A stretch of 64,000 nucleotides of DNA from Endozoicomonas sp. 4G (lineage in GTDB: Bacteria > Pseudomonadota > Gammaproteobacteria > Pseudomonadales > Endozoicomonadaceae), in NCBI RefSeq assembly GCF_023822025.1, contig NZ_CP082909.1, positions 4,880,001-4,944,000 of the forward strand, written 5' to 3'. Positions 26,861-35,435 of this stretch are shown one piece after another (the stretch's first letter is position 1; each line of letters starts with the position of its first letter). Both the position numbers and the translations under genes were made by a program. The notes under the pieces were generated by a model that saw nothing but the letters and a program-made list of their open reading frames with translations, was not told where the DNA came from and ran no database searches.

Positions 26861-27250
26861 TTAACGGGCCTGCGTTTCTTCTGGCGGGAATTGCTCCACC
26901 AGCATCTGAACCAGATTGACCGTTAGATAATCAGCCCCACGCTTCAGCCGGTAATGGTTCAGCAGGTTAATGGCCTGACCTGCTGCCTTACGGTTGGGTA
27001 ACCAGTAGCGGTAAAAGTTGGCCTGTCCGCCATCTTTGCGCGTGAACGGGTCCAGAGTCCGGGCAATCAGAATGTTCTGCTTTCCCAGCCTTGAAACGTC
27101 GGTATTAAGGCAGCTACTCCAGAACAATCCGGGTTGCTGTTTAAACCGATAACCCTGTAGAGGGCTGGCGACTTCAATCTGTCGTAAGCCTGCCGGCCCT
27201 GCCTCAAGAAAGGCATACAGACAGTTTTCTATTTTGGTTGGCTGTTTCAT
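26861..27250 (-). CDS. Unknown satellite protein, possible winged helix
   Basis: 129 residues. The N-terminus (ENCLYAFLEAGPAGLRQIEV) looks like a winged-helix DNA-binding start, and a second part contains RYWLPNRKAAGQAINLLNHY. AAGGAC precedes the ATG. It lies between the AlpA-like gene and the early small genes, as expected for a regulator. No family can be named. Confidence 0.6.
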   Translation of the reverse strand: MKQPTKIENCLYAFLEAGPAGLRQIEVASPLQGYRFKQQPGLFWSSCLNTDVSRLGKQNILIARTLDPFTRKDGGQANFYRYWLPNRKAAGQAINLLNHYRLKRGADYLTVNLVQMLVEQFPPEETQAR

Positions 27251-27314
27251 AATGAGCTGTCCTTAACTGTATTACGGGCTTACTGGTGGGGACTGGTGGC
27301 CCGTAGTCCTTTCT

Positions 27315-27515
27315 TTATGCGGCTTCTGTCTGGCGCTTTTCCTCCCAAGCTTCCAGCTCTGACATTTTCCAGCGGACACAGCGCGGCCCCATCTGGACAG
27401 GCTTGGGAAAGCTTACTTCTGAATCCTGCATCCAGCGGTAAAGGGTGGTGTTACCGATCCCGTAACGGGTCAGCACTTGTTGGCGGGTGAGGTAGGTTTG
27501 AGGTTGTTGGGTCAT
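27315..27515 (-). CDS. alpA: AlpA-family transcriptional regulator
   Basis: 66 residues with the MerR-like helix-turn-helix of AlpA/Vis excisionase-regulators: YLTRQQVLTRYGIGNTTLYRW followed by FPKPVQMGPRCVRWKMSELEAW. In P4-type elements this small protein activates the integrase or excision genes. It is the first gene of the leftward early operon; the palindrome at 27597-27638 lies upstream. Confidence 0.88.
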   Translation of the reverse strand: MTQQPQTYLTRQQVLTRYGIGNTTLYRWMQDSEVSFPKPVQMGPRCVRWKMSELEAWEEKRQTEAA

Positions 27516-27596
27516 GGTCTGGTTTCCGTGTTGTTCTTTGTTATTCCACGGAAAATAATTTGCTATTAACGGAAGGTACTAAAAATTGTGTGTAGA

Positions 27597-27638
27597 GGTA
27601 GAAAACCTGTTTTATTCCCTAAAAAACATGTTTCTACC
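27597..27638. promoter_or_regulatory. Inverted repeat upstream of alpA
   Basis: Arms ggtagaaa and tttctacc, extended by aacctgt/acatg, enclose an AT-rich centre between the cargo gene and alpA. This is the likely promoter-operator of the early operon. Confidence 0.4.
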
Positions 27639-27656
27639 CCTATAAGGTGGTTTTTT

Positions 27657-28505
27657 TCAATTTTTATTCTTTGGTCTCCCCCCTTTTTTTGCTTCTGCTG
27701 GCGCAATATCACTAATCCATTGTCGGATAACTTTATCTGCTGGGGGCTTAAATCCTTTCTTTTTTAATTCATCATTTATCCATTTTGAAACAACACCAAT
27801 TCGTGGAGGATTTGATTCATTATCAGACCAGCACTCTTTTGCTATGAAACGTGCTTGCTCCCTAGCCTTATTGCTTGCCACATGTCTAGCTTTTCCACCA
27901 ATACTGCCAGCCTGTTTAGCACTCAAGCTATAAATCGCTCTTTCTACGTCATCGCTCATTTCCTTTTCCGATTTTTCAGCGCAATAACTCACTATATGCT
28001 GAGCTGCTACTTGATCCATTCCAAGCACATGTGATGTGAATCCAGCTTTAAGAGGTAGTGGAATGTTTTGATCCAATGAAAATTTTCGTATTAATGCTTG
28101 CTTAAAGCTCTTTATATCTTCATTTGTAACTGATTCATCATATGAAAATAAATCGTCAAAAGGTTGAACTGGATCAGCGTTAACTGCTTCTTCTTGGCGG
28201 TATCTGAACTCGTTTCTTATCGCCAGTATCACTTCTGGAAAATTCTTTATTACTTCATCAAGATAGTCTTTAAAGTAGCTTTTCTGTATCTGCCGAGCTT
28301 GCTCATAAAGCTTACTGTATTCAGAGCCACCCATATCAAAGCGACTTTCAAACTCTTCCAGTCGATCTAATATACTTATATATTTTTCGTCCTTTAGTAG
28401 CTCAGACTCCGCTTGAGTTTGTTTTAACTCCAACTCATTTATTTTCTTCTGTTCCTGTGTCGTTAGTTCCCGGCTTAGGTGTTTATAAATATCTACTGTA
28501 TCCAT
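27657..28505 (-). CDS. Satellite cargo protein of unknown function
   Basis: 282 residues from the ATG at 28505 (an earlier start at 28520 is possible). Residues 10-60 form a charged coiled coil. The C-terminal 80 residues are basic, with SIGGKARHVASNKAREQARF and a helix-turn-helix-like stretch, ending in KKGGRPKNKN. The gene is markedly AT-rich compared with the rest of the element, which suggests later acquisition. It sits between the regulator and the integrase side, a usual cargo position in P4-type satellites. Anti-phage function is a guess from position only. Confidence 0.6.
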   Translation of the reverse strand: MDTVDIYKHLSRELTTQEQKKINELELKQTQAESELLKDEKYISILDRLEEFESRFDMGGSEYSKLYEQARQIQKSYFKDYLDEVIKNFPEVILAIRNEFRYRQEEAVNADPVQPFDDLFSYDESVTNEDIKSFKQALIRKFSLDQNIPLPLKAGFTSHVLGMDQVAAQHIVSYCAEKSEKEMSDDVERAIYSLSAKQAGSIGGKARHVASNKAREQARFIAKECWSDNESNPPRIGVVSKWINDELKKKGFKPPADKVIRQWISDIAPAEAKKGGRPKNKN

Positions 28506-28622
28506 CACTGCCCCCAGCAATCCCCACGATTAAGTTAGCCAGTCAGGGCGGGTGGGTTATCCGCCTTTTCAGGAGCTACCCTAGACTGGCTATTCAGTTA
28601 CAGGCTCCGGCCTGCGTTGTTC

Positions 28623-28883
28623 TTATCGGTAGACTTCTTTCCGGTGGCCTACCTTCACCACTTCAATGATTAACTGCCCGTTATCTACCTGGTACACAAT
28701 CCGATAATCACCAGACCTTACCCGGTAAGTGTGTTCTGTGCCTGACAGCTTGCGGCATCCTTCCGGGTGTGGATCATTCACCAGCGATTCAGCCAAGGCC
28801 ACCAGCTTTATTACTGTTGCCTTGGGTAGCTTCCTGAGTTCCTTCTGTGCTGATTTCTTCCAGCTCAACAGGTACCGGTTCAT
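28623..28883 (-). CDS. relE: RelE/ParE-superfamily toxin
   Basis: 86 residues. The RelE fold is clear: WKKSAQKELRKLP at the N-terminus, then GCRKLSG, YRVRSGDYRIVYQV, and the terminal VVKVGHRKEVYR with basic and tyrosine residues used in ribosome-dependent mRNA cleavage. Its start overlaps the antitoxin stop by four bases. It would stabilise the integrated element. Confidence 0.92.
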   Translation of the reverse strand: MNRYLLSWKKSAQKELRKLPKATVIKLVALAESLVNDPHPEGCRKLSGTEHTYRVRSGDYRIVYQVDNGQLIIEVVKVGHRKEVYR

Positions 28884-29074
28884 AGCTTGCCGTCAGCCTT
28901 CAGGGATTTGATAAGATCGTCATGGGATACGGTTTCTTCGTCCCGGCGTTCTGCCACTGTCGCAAGGTCTTCAAGGTCTTCTATCAGTTCCTGATACTGA
29001 TCCACTGGCAAAACAACAGATACCCGGTTGCCCTGGTCATCGGTTATGTATTGTGGCTTTGGTTGTGCTGGCAT
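28880..29074 (-). CDS. relB: RelB/Phd-type antitoxin
   Basis: 64 residues. The N-terminus (YITDDQGNRVSVVLPVDQYQELIED) is Phd/RelB-like, followed by an acidic helix that would wrap the toxin. A 44-bp piece of this gene is found again at 37674-37717. Confidence 0.85.
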   Translation of the reverse strand: MPAQPKPQYITDDQGNRVSVVLPVDQYQELIEDLEDLATVAERRDEETVSHDDLIKSLKADGKL

Positions 29075-29135
29075 GGTGTTATCTCCGGTAACTGATTAAA
29101 TGAGATATTTTGGAGTATCCACTTTTACGTATTTC

Positions 29136-30536
29136 CTAATTTTTAACACTGCTGGTGGACTGCCGGTACTGGTCAAGATCCACCAGCTTGGTATCTTTGC
29201 CCTTGAGTATCTTGTCTAAAAATGCGTCGTATTTCTTCAGGGCTTCCCGCTTCTCTGGCAACCTGTCCGAGTGGTCGTAGTGCTTACTTTCAATGCTGCC
29301 ATCTTCCCGGCTCTGGATCAGGAATCGCTGCTCTTGTGGTACACGGCACTCGATAAGCAGGTTGGTTGCCGTCCGTCGAATATCCTTAGAGGTGAATCGT
29401 TCAGGTAATGGCTCTCCTGCTGCCTTGGCTTCAGCTTCCAGACAGTCACAGTATTCATTCACTCGCCTTGTAAGACCGGTAACCGTCATCGGAGCTTTCC
29501 CTGTAATTGAAAAAGGCCATTCATGGGAGCCTGTTATCAGTTTCAGCTCTTCAAGTATTTTCAGTGCCTTGCTTGTCAGTGGCATTACTCGCTTTCTTGG
29601 CTTGCCGCTTTTCCCTTTCCGCTCAATGAAGGTAAATACTCTTCTTTCAAAATCAATATCTGACCATCGGCATTGGGCTAATTGCTCTGGCCTGTTACCT
29701 GCTGTCGCCAGCATGAAGCGCAACAGCAAACCATACACAGGGCTTCTGTTTGGCAGCGATGGGGTAAAGTCATACCAGAGCCGATTAATCTCCTGGTGGT
29801 TCAGGTAACGCTCTCTGACTCTTTCAAAGTCTGCCTGACGGGGTACGGCTGACACGGGGTTGTGCTCTATCAGAAAGCGCTTGCCGTGTTCTACTTGCTC
29901 ACGGGGATTATTATCAGCCTTCATACCGTATTCATACGCCGCATGGAGATAACTTCTCAGCCGGTTACTGGTGGTTGTTATGCCCTTCTCTATCATGCGC
30001 CTGATAATGGTTACTATGTCCTCAACAGTAATGTCCTTGGCTTTGGTTTTCGCCAGATTGGGGAATGGCTCCAGAACGTATAGAGTAAATGCCCCCTTAA
30101 CCACTCTGGCTGATTTCTTGCCCTGCCTGTAGAGGGATGAAACGTAGGTTTCGCACAGTTCTGAAAGTGTGCCCTGGGTCTTGGCTAATTCTTCCTGTCG
30201 CTTAAGTTCTCGCTGCTTCTGCTGGTACTCCAATGCTTGGGCTTCAAGGTGCGCTTTCAGATCACCGTTACACTCTCTGCGAAGCTTTGATAACTGTTGC
30301 GCTCTCTCTCTACACTCCGCTAAGGTATAGCCGTACCCGTTACGAGTAATTTTGTACTGACCGATCTTGAGAAATGTTTCTTTGCCTTTTTCACGGTAGC
30401 GGTAATAGGCCTCAATACTTTCAGGACTGCGCCGCCAGAACAGCAAGGTACCGTCTCCACGGCTCCCGATACTCTCCCCGGTCTTGGCTTTTTCCTTTAG
30501 ATTCCTTAACTGAAGGTCTGTTAATCGCTTGCCCAT
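29136..30536 (-). CDS. int: Tyrosine integrase of the satellite
   Basis: 466 residues. The N-terminal part is an arm-binding domain (residues 1-100). The catalytic domain shows ATAGNRPEQLAQ with the first Arg, the box-II motif as SKDIRRTATN (Lys in place of the usual His, Arg kept) and the nucleophile Tyr in SKHYDHS. The gene lies at the right end next to attR, facing inward, as usual for tRNA-targeted elements. An AGGTGG site precedes the ATG. Confidence 0.93.
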   Translation of the reverse strand: MGKRLTDLQLRNLKEKAKTGESIGSRGDGTLLFWRRSPESIEAYYRYREKGKETFLKIGQYKITRNGYGYTLAECRERAQQLSKLRRECNGDLKAHLEAQALEYQQKQRELKRQEELAKTQGTLSELCETYVSSLYRQGKKSARVVKGAFTLYVLEPFPNLAKTKAKDITVEDIVTIIRRMIEKGITTTSNRLRSYLHAAYEYGMKADNNPREQVEHGKRFLIEHNPVSAVPRQADFERVRERYLNHQEINRLWYDFTPSLPNRSPVYGLLLRFMLATAGNRPEQLAQCRWSDIDFERRVFTFIERKGKSGKPRKRVMPLTSKALKILEELKLITGSHEWPFSITGKAPMTVTGLTRRVNEYCDCLEAEAKAAGEPLPERFTSKDIRRTATNLLIECRVPQEQRFLIQSREDGSIESKHYDHSDRLPEKREALKKYDAFLDKILKGKDTKLVDLDQYRQSTSSVKN

Positions 30537-30585
30537 AAATTACCCACCTGAATTACTTGTTATTGCCCGGTCACCTACCTGTTAA

Positions 30586-30654
30586 TTTGCTCCCCGTTTG
30601 CTCCCTGTAAGACAAATTGAATTTGCTCCCCGTTTGCTCCCCTCTTTGCTCCCC
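30586..30654. repeat. Integrase arm-type sites, right end
   Basis: Four copies of TTTGCTCCCC (30586, 30622, 30633, 30645) and one TTTGCTCCCT (30597), the last followed by a run and tgtcgggct as at the left end. They lie between the integrase start and attR. Confidence 0.7.
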
Positions 30655-30783
30655 CTTTCTGTCGGGCTTGAGTGGAAAACTATAGTACAGTCTGGAATCA
30701 TGCGGAAATAATAAACCCAGTAAACAAGGGGTTACAAGCGATATAAGGAATTATGTGGAATGGTACGAAAGTACAAATTGAAA

Positions 30784-30830
30784 GACTCATAATCGGCAGG
30801 TCGGCAGTTCGAGTCTGCCAAGGCCCACCA
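30784..30830 (+). other. attR: displaced original tRNA 3' half
   Basis: Core gactcataatcggcaggtc, then a T arm ggcag-ttcgagt-ctgcc that pairs perfectly, then aaggcccacca. It has no 5' half and is not a gene. This should be the original 3' half of the host tRNA, pushed aside by the element. Confidence 0.85.
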
Positions 30831-30839
30831 AACAAAAAC

Positions 30840-30877
30840 CCTGAAAGCCTTATAAAACAAGGCTTTCAGGTTTTTTT
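30840..30877 (+). terminator. Original tRNA terminator, stranded by the element
   Basis: A 12-bp stem (cctgaaagcctt / aaggctttcagg) with a run of seven T lies nine bases after attR, the same spacing as the terminator behind the intact tRNA. The stretch 30878-31041 after it shows nothing further. Confidence 0.8.
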
Positions 30878-31041
30878 ATGCCTGTTTTTTATGGGTGTCA
30901 CAAGGGCATCACAGCTCTAAAAATAGGCTTTTGTGTCACAAAAGTGTCACCACGCAGCCTACCCACCCGCACACCCACCAAAACCGCACAAAAAAAAACA
31001 CCAAAATCCCGCAGGCGGGGCGAGGAGGAGTGCGTTTTTCA

Positions 31042-31115
31042 CCTCGTTCCCAAGCCCTGCGTGGGAATGCATACCGGTAGTGCGTCATGCTTCCACGCTG
31101 GAGCGTGGGAACGAG
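31042..31115. repeat. Palindromic genome repeat (two half-sites)
   Basis: ctcgttcccaagccctgcgtgggaa faces ttccacgctggagcgtgggaacgag. The right half recurs at 42594-42620, and a worn copy lies at about 36240-36265. It looks like a small dispersed palindromic repeat family. Confidence 0.65.
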
Positions 31116-31333
31116 CCATACGAGCTATAATTCAACTCCGTTCAGTGGGTACCAGTCTTCAGTCATAATCTGATCGTAAGACCAAGGGCACCGGTCTGGA
31201 AAACTGCTGTCGTCAAGCTGTTGATTTTTATTAACGTAAAGATTCATAGCTTTAATAGCTTCTTTTTTAGCGTCGGGATATGCTTCTATCAAGGAACCTT
31301 CAACTCTTGGTTTTAAACCATAATTCTTTCGGA

Positions 31334-32940
31334 GTAACTATTCAGCACCCAGCAAAGGATGATCATGGTAATTCTTCATGGCTATAAGCAGGGCTTCGAA
31401 AACGTTCTGACCCTGCTTTCTCGCCGATGAAACATAACTCCGTATCCGGCAATACCATTTCGCTCCTTTCTTGCTTCTGATACAACCTGATATTTTTTGC
31501 TTCACCTTGCCATTTCTGATGTCTCGTTCACTGCCATTATTGTCGAAGGGGATGTTGAGGTCGGTCATGAATCTCAAGGTTTCGTCCTTGAACTCCACCA
31601 ACCGCTTAAACAGGTTGAAGGCTTTGGTATTTTTGACTTTGTCACGACCCAGCCGTTGCCGTACTCGTTCCATATACTCAGCCTCTTCAGCCAGCGCTCT
31701 TCTCGCTGTCCGCTCGAACAGTGAGGCAATGCGCTGGTAAATCACTTCTGGCATAGCCTTCATGCCAATCTTTCTGAAACCGTTGCTGAGATGGCAGGCC
31801 AGTCTCAGTAACCGTTGCAAGCGTGCGGCAAGATGGTTGCAGTCCCTGTCAACAACACCCTGTAACTCTCTTAGGTGATGGGCATTGCAGAGGGCATGAA
31901 GTGCAGCATAACGGAAGTAAGCCTTGTAGTGGTCATGAACTAATATTCCAGCAAAGGCCAGTAAGATGCCCATGGACTCTATGGCGGAGTGACCTCGACT
32001 GGGATCAAGGTGGTACATCGTCCATTTTTCAGTACGAAGGACATGCATCCACCATAGCGCCCCGGCTACTCTCATGCCTGTTTCGTCAGCACCGGCAATG
32101 GGTTCTACCTTGAGGGCATCGGCAATAGCCTGTTCGGTGCTGGCTAACTGGTTATAAGCCTTTTCCTGGAAGGTGCAGATAGAACCCGGGCTAACCTCTA
32201 ATCCGAAAATATCCATGAAGAACTGGGAAGCACGCTTGTAAGGCACCAGCTGATACTGGCAAAGATACACGGCCAGTGCCTGAGTAACGGGCCCATACTG
32301 CACATGAGAGTCTACGCCTTCAGGGAAGCTGGCCTGCGTTACATGACCGCAGCTACACTTTTTGACCTCTGCTACATGAGCAGTCACTTCAAAGTGACCA
32401 AAACGACCAGGTTCAAACACTTGTCGTTCAACCCGCTTAACCGTTTTTTCCGAACGCAGCGAGCAACCGCATTTTTCGCAGTCAATGACAGGGTGGTAGT
32501 GGGTATGCTCTGCTTTAGCAGCTTGTCGAAGCGTAGAACCCTTGTGACCTTTCTGGCCGCCAGGCTTACGACCTGACTTCTTTCGTAAGCTTTTTGGGTT
32601 GGGTTTTTCGTCTTTTGGGTCGCTCTCCGTCGCCTCTAAAGAGTCCTTTGCTTTGGCGTTGGGTTTTGCATATCCATCCGAGGATGGAGGCTTGCTGCTG
32701 TTGCGGCTGTTGGTATTGAGTCTAGCTGAGAGTTCTTTGTTCTCCGTCTCCAGCTTTGCCCCTTGCTGGCTCAGCACGGTCACCTGCTCTTGCAGCTCAT
32801 TCACAACGGCAAGGAGGGCGACAATCATCTGAAATTCGGGAGTAAGCTGACTCATAGCGGCATACGACCAGGAAACTGTACTTCAGAGTGGCACAAAATC
32901 ACGAAAATACCAGTCGATTACAGGGGGGCTGAATAGTTAC
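31334..32940 (-). mobile_element. IS66-family insertion sequence, 1607 bp
   Basis: Terminal inverted repeats GTAACTATTCAGC(A/C)CCC at both ends, and a perfect 8-bp target duplication ctttcgga at 31326-31333 and 32941-32948, the IS66 standard length. Only the tnpC-type gene is present, as in the ISBst12 subgroup. The intact duplication means a fairly recent insertion. Confidence 0.95.
31338..32855 (-). CDS. tnpC: IS66-family transposase
   Basis: 505 residues. It has an N-terminal leucine-rich helix, the SSKPPSSDG motif near residue 57, a GRKPGGQKGHKG motif, a zinc-binding region (CEKCGC ... CSCGH), and the DDE core: GADETGM, HDHYKAYF and FDNNGSERDIRNGKVKQK. The stop codon lies inside the left terminal repeat. 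Apparently intact and able to act. Confidence 0.95.
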   Translation of the reverse strand: MSQLTPEFQMIVALLAVVNELQEQVTVLSQQGAKLETENKELSARLNTNSRNSSKPPSSDGYAKPNAKAKDSLEATESDPKDEKPNPKSLRKKSGRKPGGQKGHKGSTLRQAAKAEHTHYHPVIDCEKCGCSLRSEKTVKRVERQVFEPGRFGHFEVTAHVAEVKKCSCGHVTQASFPEGVDSHVQYGPVTQALAVYLCQYQLVPYKRASQFFMDIFGLEVSPGSICTFQEKAYNQLASTEQAIADALKVEPIAGADETGMRVAGALWWMHVLRTEKWTMYHLDPSRGHSAIESMGILLAFAGILVHDHYKAYFRYAALHALCNAHHLRELQGVVDRDCNHLAARLQRLLRLACHLSNGFRKIGMKAMPEVIYQRIASLFERTARRALAEEAEYMERVRQRLGRDKVKNTKAFNLFKRLVEFKDETLRFMTDLNIPFDNNGSERDIRNGKVKQKISGCIRSKKGAKWYCRIRSYVSSARKQGQNVFEALLIAMKNYHDHPLLGAE

Positions 32941-33229
32941 CTTTCGGATCAGCCTATTAATCCCACTCCTTGACGTGTTAATAGTCACCATCCAACCTTT
33001 TAAAACTCTCTCAGTGGTTATCGTGTCCCTTAACACCGTAGTTTGATAATCCATTTTAAGCAGATGGTGTATGAGATTAACTAGAAAATTCTCAAGATTG
33101 TCTATCTTGGATTCTATACCCAACTCCAAATCCTCCAACAGATTTTCAAGGTCTAACTGGTCAAAGCGATGATTTCTCAGCAAAGCTACCTGATTGGATA
33201 ACCACTGGTGATAATCAGTTTCGTATAAA

Positions 33230-33345
33230 TTACTCATAGATGTTCACTCCATTAAACGGATACCATTCTTCAGCCATCAACCGCTCCCTCCCAGTCGCGC
33301 CCCAGGCGCTTGGTGGGATACCCCCCATCCCTGGGGATAAGTCTT
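33230..33345 (-). pseudogene. Tail of an upstream DUF29 paralogue
   Basis: The minus frame ending at 33230 reads ...GRERLMAEEWYPFNGVNIYE, matching the C-terminal MTEDWYPLNGVEL of DUF29. Its stop overlaps the next DUF29 start by eight bases. The rest is gone, so it is a remnant of a tandem pair. From 33346 to 33518 I see nothing else. Confidence 0.65.
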
Positions 33346-33518
33346 CACTTTTGTGTGAGGTTTGAGGATAGCAGTTGAAGAGGGGGGTGCAAGTTGTTGG
33401 GGTGGCCATCTCCCCCACAGGCGGCTGAGTGTAATGCTTATGGCTCAGCGTCATCACAAACCCGGCCTGAAACCCCAATCCCACAGGTTTATGGATAATG
33501 ACGGCTGGTATACGGTGG

Positions 33519-33600
33519 GTGAACTACTCGCCCCTAAAGGAGCGAGCTTCCAATACTAAGCAACTACCGGAGTAGTTACCGTTCTTTTCTTTTTTGACGT
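33519..33600 (-). ncRNA. TnpB guide-RNA (reRNA) 3' end and element right end
   Basis: Directly after and overlapping the tnpB 3' end, the minus strand carries gaagctcgctcctttaggg, a hairpin, then gcgagtagttcac. This hairpin-plus-TTCAC layout is what IS605-group right ends look like. The guide would be the 16 or so bases of flank left of 33519. The 5' end of the RNA inside tnpB cannot be fixed by eye. Confidence 0.6.
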
Positions 33601-34938
33601 TTCACTGCGAGCTGCGGAAGAGGGCTTGCCCTTTCCCGACTTACATTTCGCTCCACGTCCTTTAGTTAGCACAGGAATTCCTTTGCCAACCAACTCCGTT
33701 CCAGAGTCCATAAAAAACCTAATTGCTCGTTTCTTGATTACGATGCTGGCGTTTCTGTCAGCGTTGTCAAAGTGTCCACATTGACCGCAAAGAAACAGTT
33801 CTTGTGTCTTGCGGTTGTCGGGGTGAGTGTGACCGCAATCAGCACACTCTTGACTCGTAAAGGGTGCAGGCACTTTGAATACAGCTTTGCCTGCTTTTGC
33901 TGCTTTATATCGGGTATAGGTTTCCAAGAAGTGCCATCCTACGTTGAGAATGGCCTTGTTCAGTCCGGCTTTTTGTTTCGCCTTGTTGGAGATGAACTTT
34001 CCGTTTTGATCTTTTTTTGCTTTTGGCCTGCGAGTCATTTTTGAGGTTTTCAGATCTTCGAAAACAATGACCCTGGCCTTGCTGTCAACCATTTTACGGC
34101 TGGTTTTGTGACAGAAATCTTGCCGAATGTTGGCTACTTTCTTGTGCTGCCTGCTAATCCTGTTCTTTGTTTTCTGACGACGGTTAGAGCCTTTGGTTTG
34201 GCGAGACAAACGACGCTGAAACCTCTTTAGGTATCGCTGGCGCTTATCCATGTTCTTTGTCTGGTTTTCTGTAAAGTCGTAAGGCTTAACGCCAGTATGA
34301 ACAGGTATAACAACACCTCGATCGACGCCGATAACATGCTCTTCCAGCCACTCTTTGGAAGCACCTTTAAGGTATTCCAAATGCTCTTTTTCTGTTGCTG
34401 GTTCTTCTGATCCATCGTCATAACAGAAAGAAACGGAGTACTGACCAGCCTCTTTTCTAATGTAAATGGATTTTGGTTCGTTGAATGGGCGATGAGTTTT
34501 AAACGACAAATAACCAATATTGTTGGTCTTTGTACCAATGAAAAGACGGGTTACACCATCTTCACAGATATCGAACCGGAACACTTCATTGGTGAGATAA
34601 ATGCTGCCCTTGTCGGATTTTGGCTTTTTCTTTGGCTTGCCGCACTGGCCATTGATGTGTTTTTGGTAGGTCTTATACCAGTTGGTAGCCGAGTTTCTGA
34701 TTATCTGACTGGGACAATCGGATAACCAGGGTGATAACTCTTCGCTTTTGAATTGGGCTGCCTTTGTGTCAATAGGGGCATACGCACCTATGGGGCAGTA
34801 TTTTTTTGCGTAAGTGCTGTAATAGCGATGTTCATCACATTTCGCATTCCAGATAAACCGAGCGCAACCCATCCACTGAGACAGAACCAACTTTTGCTGA
34901 TCTGTTGGATTGGCTTTGAGTCGGATACCTTGCAGCAT
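33556..34938 (-). CDS. tnpB: TnpB RNA-guided nuclease (IS605 OrfB)
   Basis: 460 residues from the ATG at 34938 (AGGTT upstream; the ATG at 34968 lacks a ribosome site). The start LQGIRLKANPTDQQK and the catalytic RuvC residues are present: Asp in VIGVDRGV, Glu in VIVFEDLKTS, Asp in NADRNASI. The zinc finger CADCGH...CGQCGH lies between the last two. All key residues are intact, so the nuclease may be active although its tnpA partner is ruined. Confidence 0.93.
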   Translation of the reverse strand: MLQGIRLKANPTDQQKLVLSQWMGCARFIWNAKCDEHRYYSTYAKKYCPIGAYAPIDTKAAQFKSEELSPWLSDCPSQIIRNSATNWYKTYQKHINGQCGKPKKKPKSDKGSIYLTNEVFRFDICEDGVTRLFIGTKTNNIGYLSFKTHRPFNEPKSIYIRKEAGQYSVSFCYDDGSEEPATEKEHLEYLKGASKEWLEEHVIGVDRGVVIPVHTGVKPYDFTENQTKNMDKRQRYLKRFQRRLSRQTKGSNRRQKTKNRISRQHKKVANIRQDFCHKTSRKMVDSKARVIVFEDLKTSKMTRRPKAKKDQNGKFISNKAKQKAGLNKAILNVGWHFLETYTRYKAAKAGKAVFKVPAPFTSQECADCGHTHPDNRKTQELFLCGQCGHFDNADRNASIVIKKRAIRFFMDSGTELVGKGIPVLTKGRGAKCKSGKGKPSSAARSETSKKKRTVTTPVVA

Positions 34939-35008
34939 TACATAACCTGTTGAATTGAATGGCTTCATGCTAGTCTGGCTAGAAATATCTGTCAAATATG
35001 AGGTTTTT

Positions 35009-35235
35009 ATGTACGAATGGAGATCGGTAGATCATGTGTATTTAGGAATAACGTACATCTAGTATTTGTTACTAAATACCGTAGAAACGAGTTCAGCAGG
35101 GAAATGGTAGGCAAGCCAAAGGGAAAGTCGTCTTATACATTAAGGCGTGAATACTGGGAGCGCATAAAGCCGATGTTATGGGGGAAACACTTCTGGAGAA
35201 AGCCAGAGAACACCGCCTTCAGAAAAGTCTGTTAA
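35009..35235 (+). pseudogene. Ruined tnpA (Y1 transposase) of the IS605-type element
   Basis: Divergent from tnpB. A GAGG-led ATG begins MYEWRSVDHV, then a frameshift near 35045 moves to the frame reading NNVHLVFVTKYRRNEFSREM. After that it jumps to YWERIKPMLWGKHFW, so most of the middle, including the HUH region, is deleted and the catalytic Tyr region is lost. Between here and 35435 there is only another gcccctgaaggaacggg hairpin and short frames I cannot assign. Confidence 0.75.
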
Positions 35236-35435
35236 AACTTCTAAGCGACTGTCACAGCAAGGCTAACGCCTTGCGCTGGCTAGACCCGCCCCTGAAGGAA
35301 CGGGTTTGCGCCAGCATTTCGATCAATGGTGGAACCCCTGTGGCCACGTTGACAAGTATCCTGATGTTTTGAAGGAAGCTGCGTTGCTGGAGGATCCAGA
35401 ACCTTCCCGGGGCGGATAAAACAAAGGTTGTCTAA

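Larger units (their letters stand above)
21249..30802. mobile_element. P4-like integrative satellite element in tRNA(CAT)
   Basis: Bounded by a 19-bp identical core (gactcataatcggcaggtc) at 21249-21267 and 30784-30802, beginning at the anticodon stem of the tRNA. All genes point left: integrase at the right end, then a RelBE pair, a cargo gene, an AlpA-type regulator, small genes, a TOPRIM primase, a DUF3987 protein and one small gene. Integrase arm repeats TTTGCTCCCC occur at both ends. There are no capsid, tail, packaging or conjugation genes, so the element would need a helper, as P4-type satellites do. About 9.55 kb from core to core. Confidence 0.85.
31125..33237 (-). pseudogene. DUF29 gene split by IS66
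   Basis: The 5' part (33237-32941, starting MSNLYETDYHQWLSNQ) and the 3' part (31325-31125, ending CPWSYDQIMTEDWYPLNG) together match the intact DUF29 gene at 36271-36771 along its whole length. The insertion lies at about residue 98. DUF29 is a bacterial family of unknown function. Confidence 0.9.

Noticed and set aside
30784-30830. Second tRNA(CAT) gene at the right end of the element
   Set aside because: Only the 3' half from the anticodon arm is present; there is no acceptor or D arm before it.
35178-35400. A short frame following the tnpA relic as a gene
   Set aside because: It contains a transposon-end hairpin and no start signal; the frame is probably debris.
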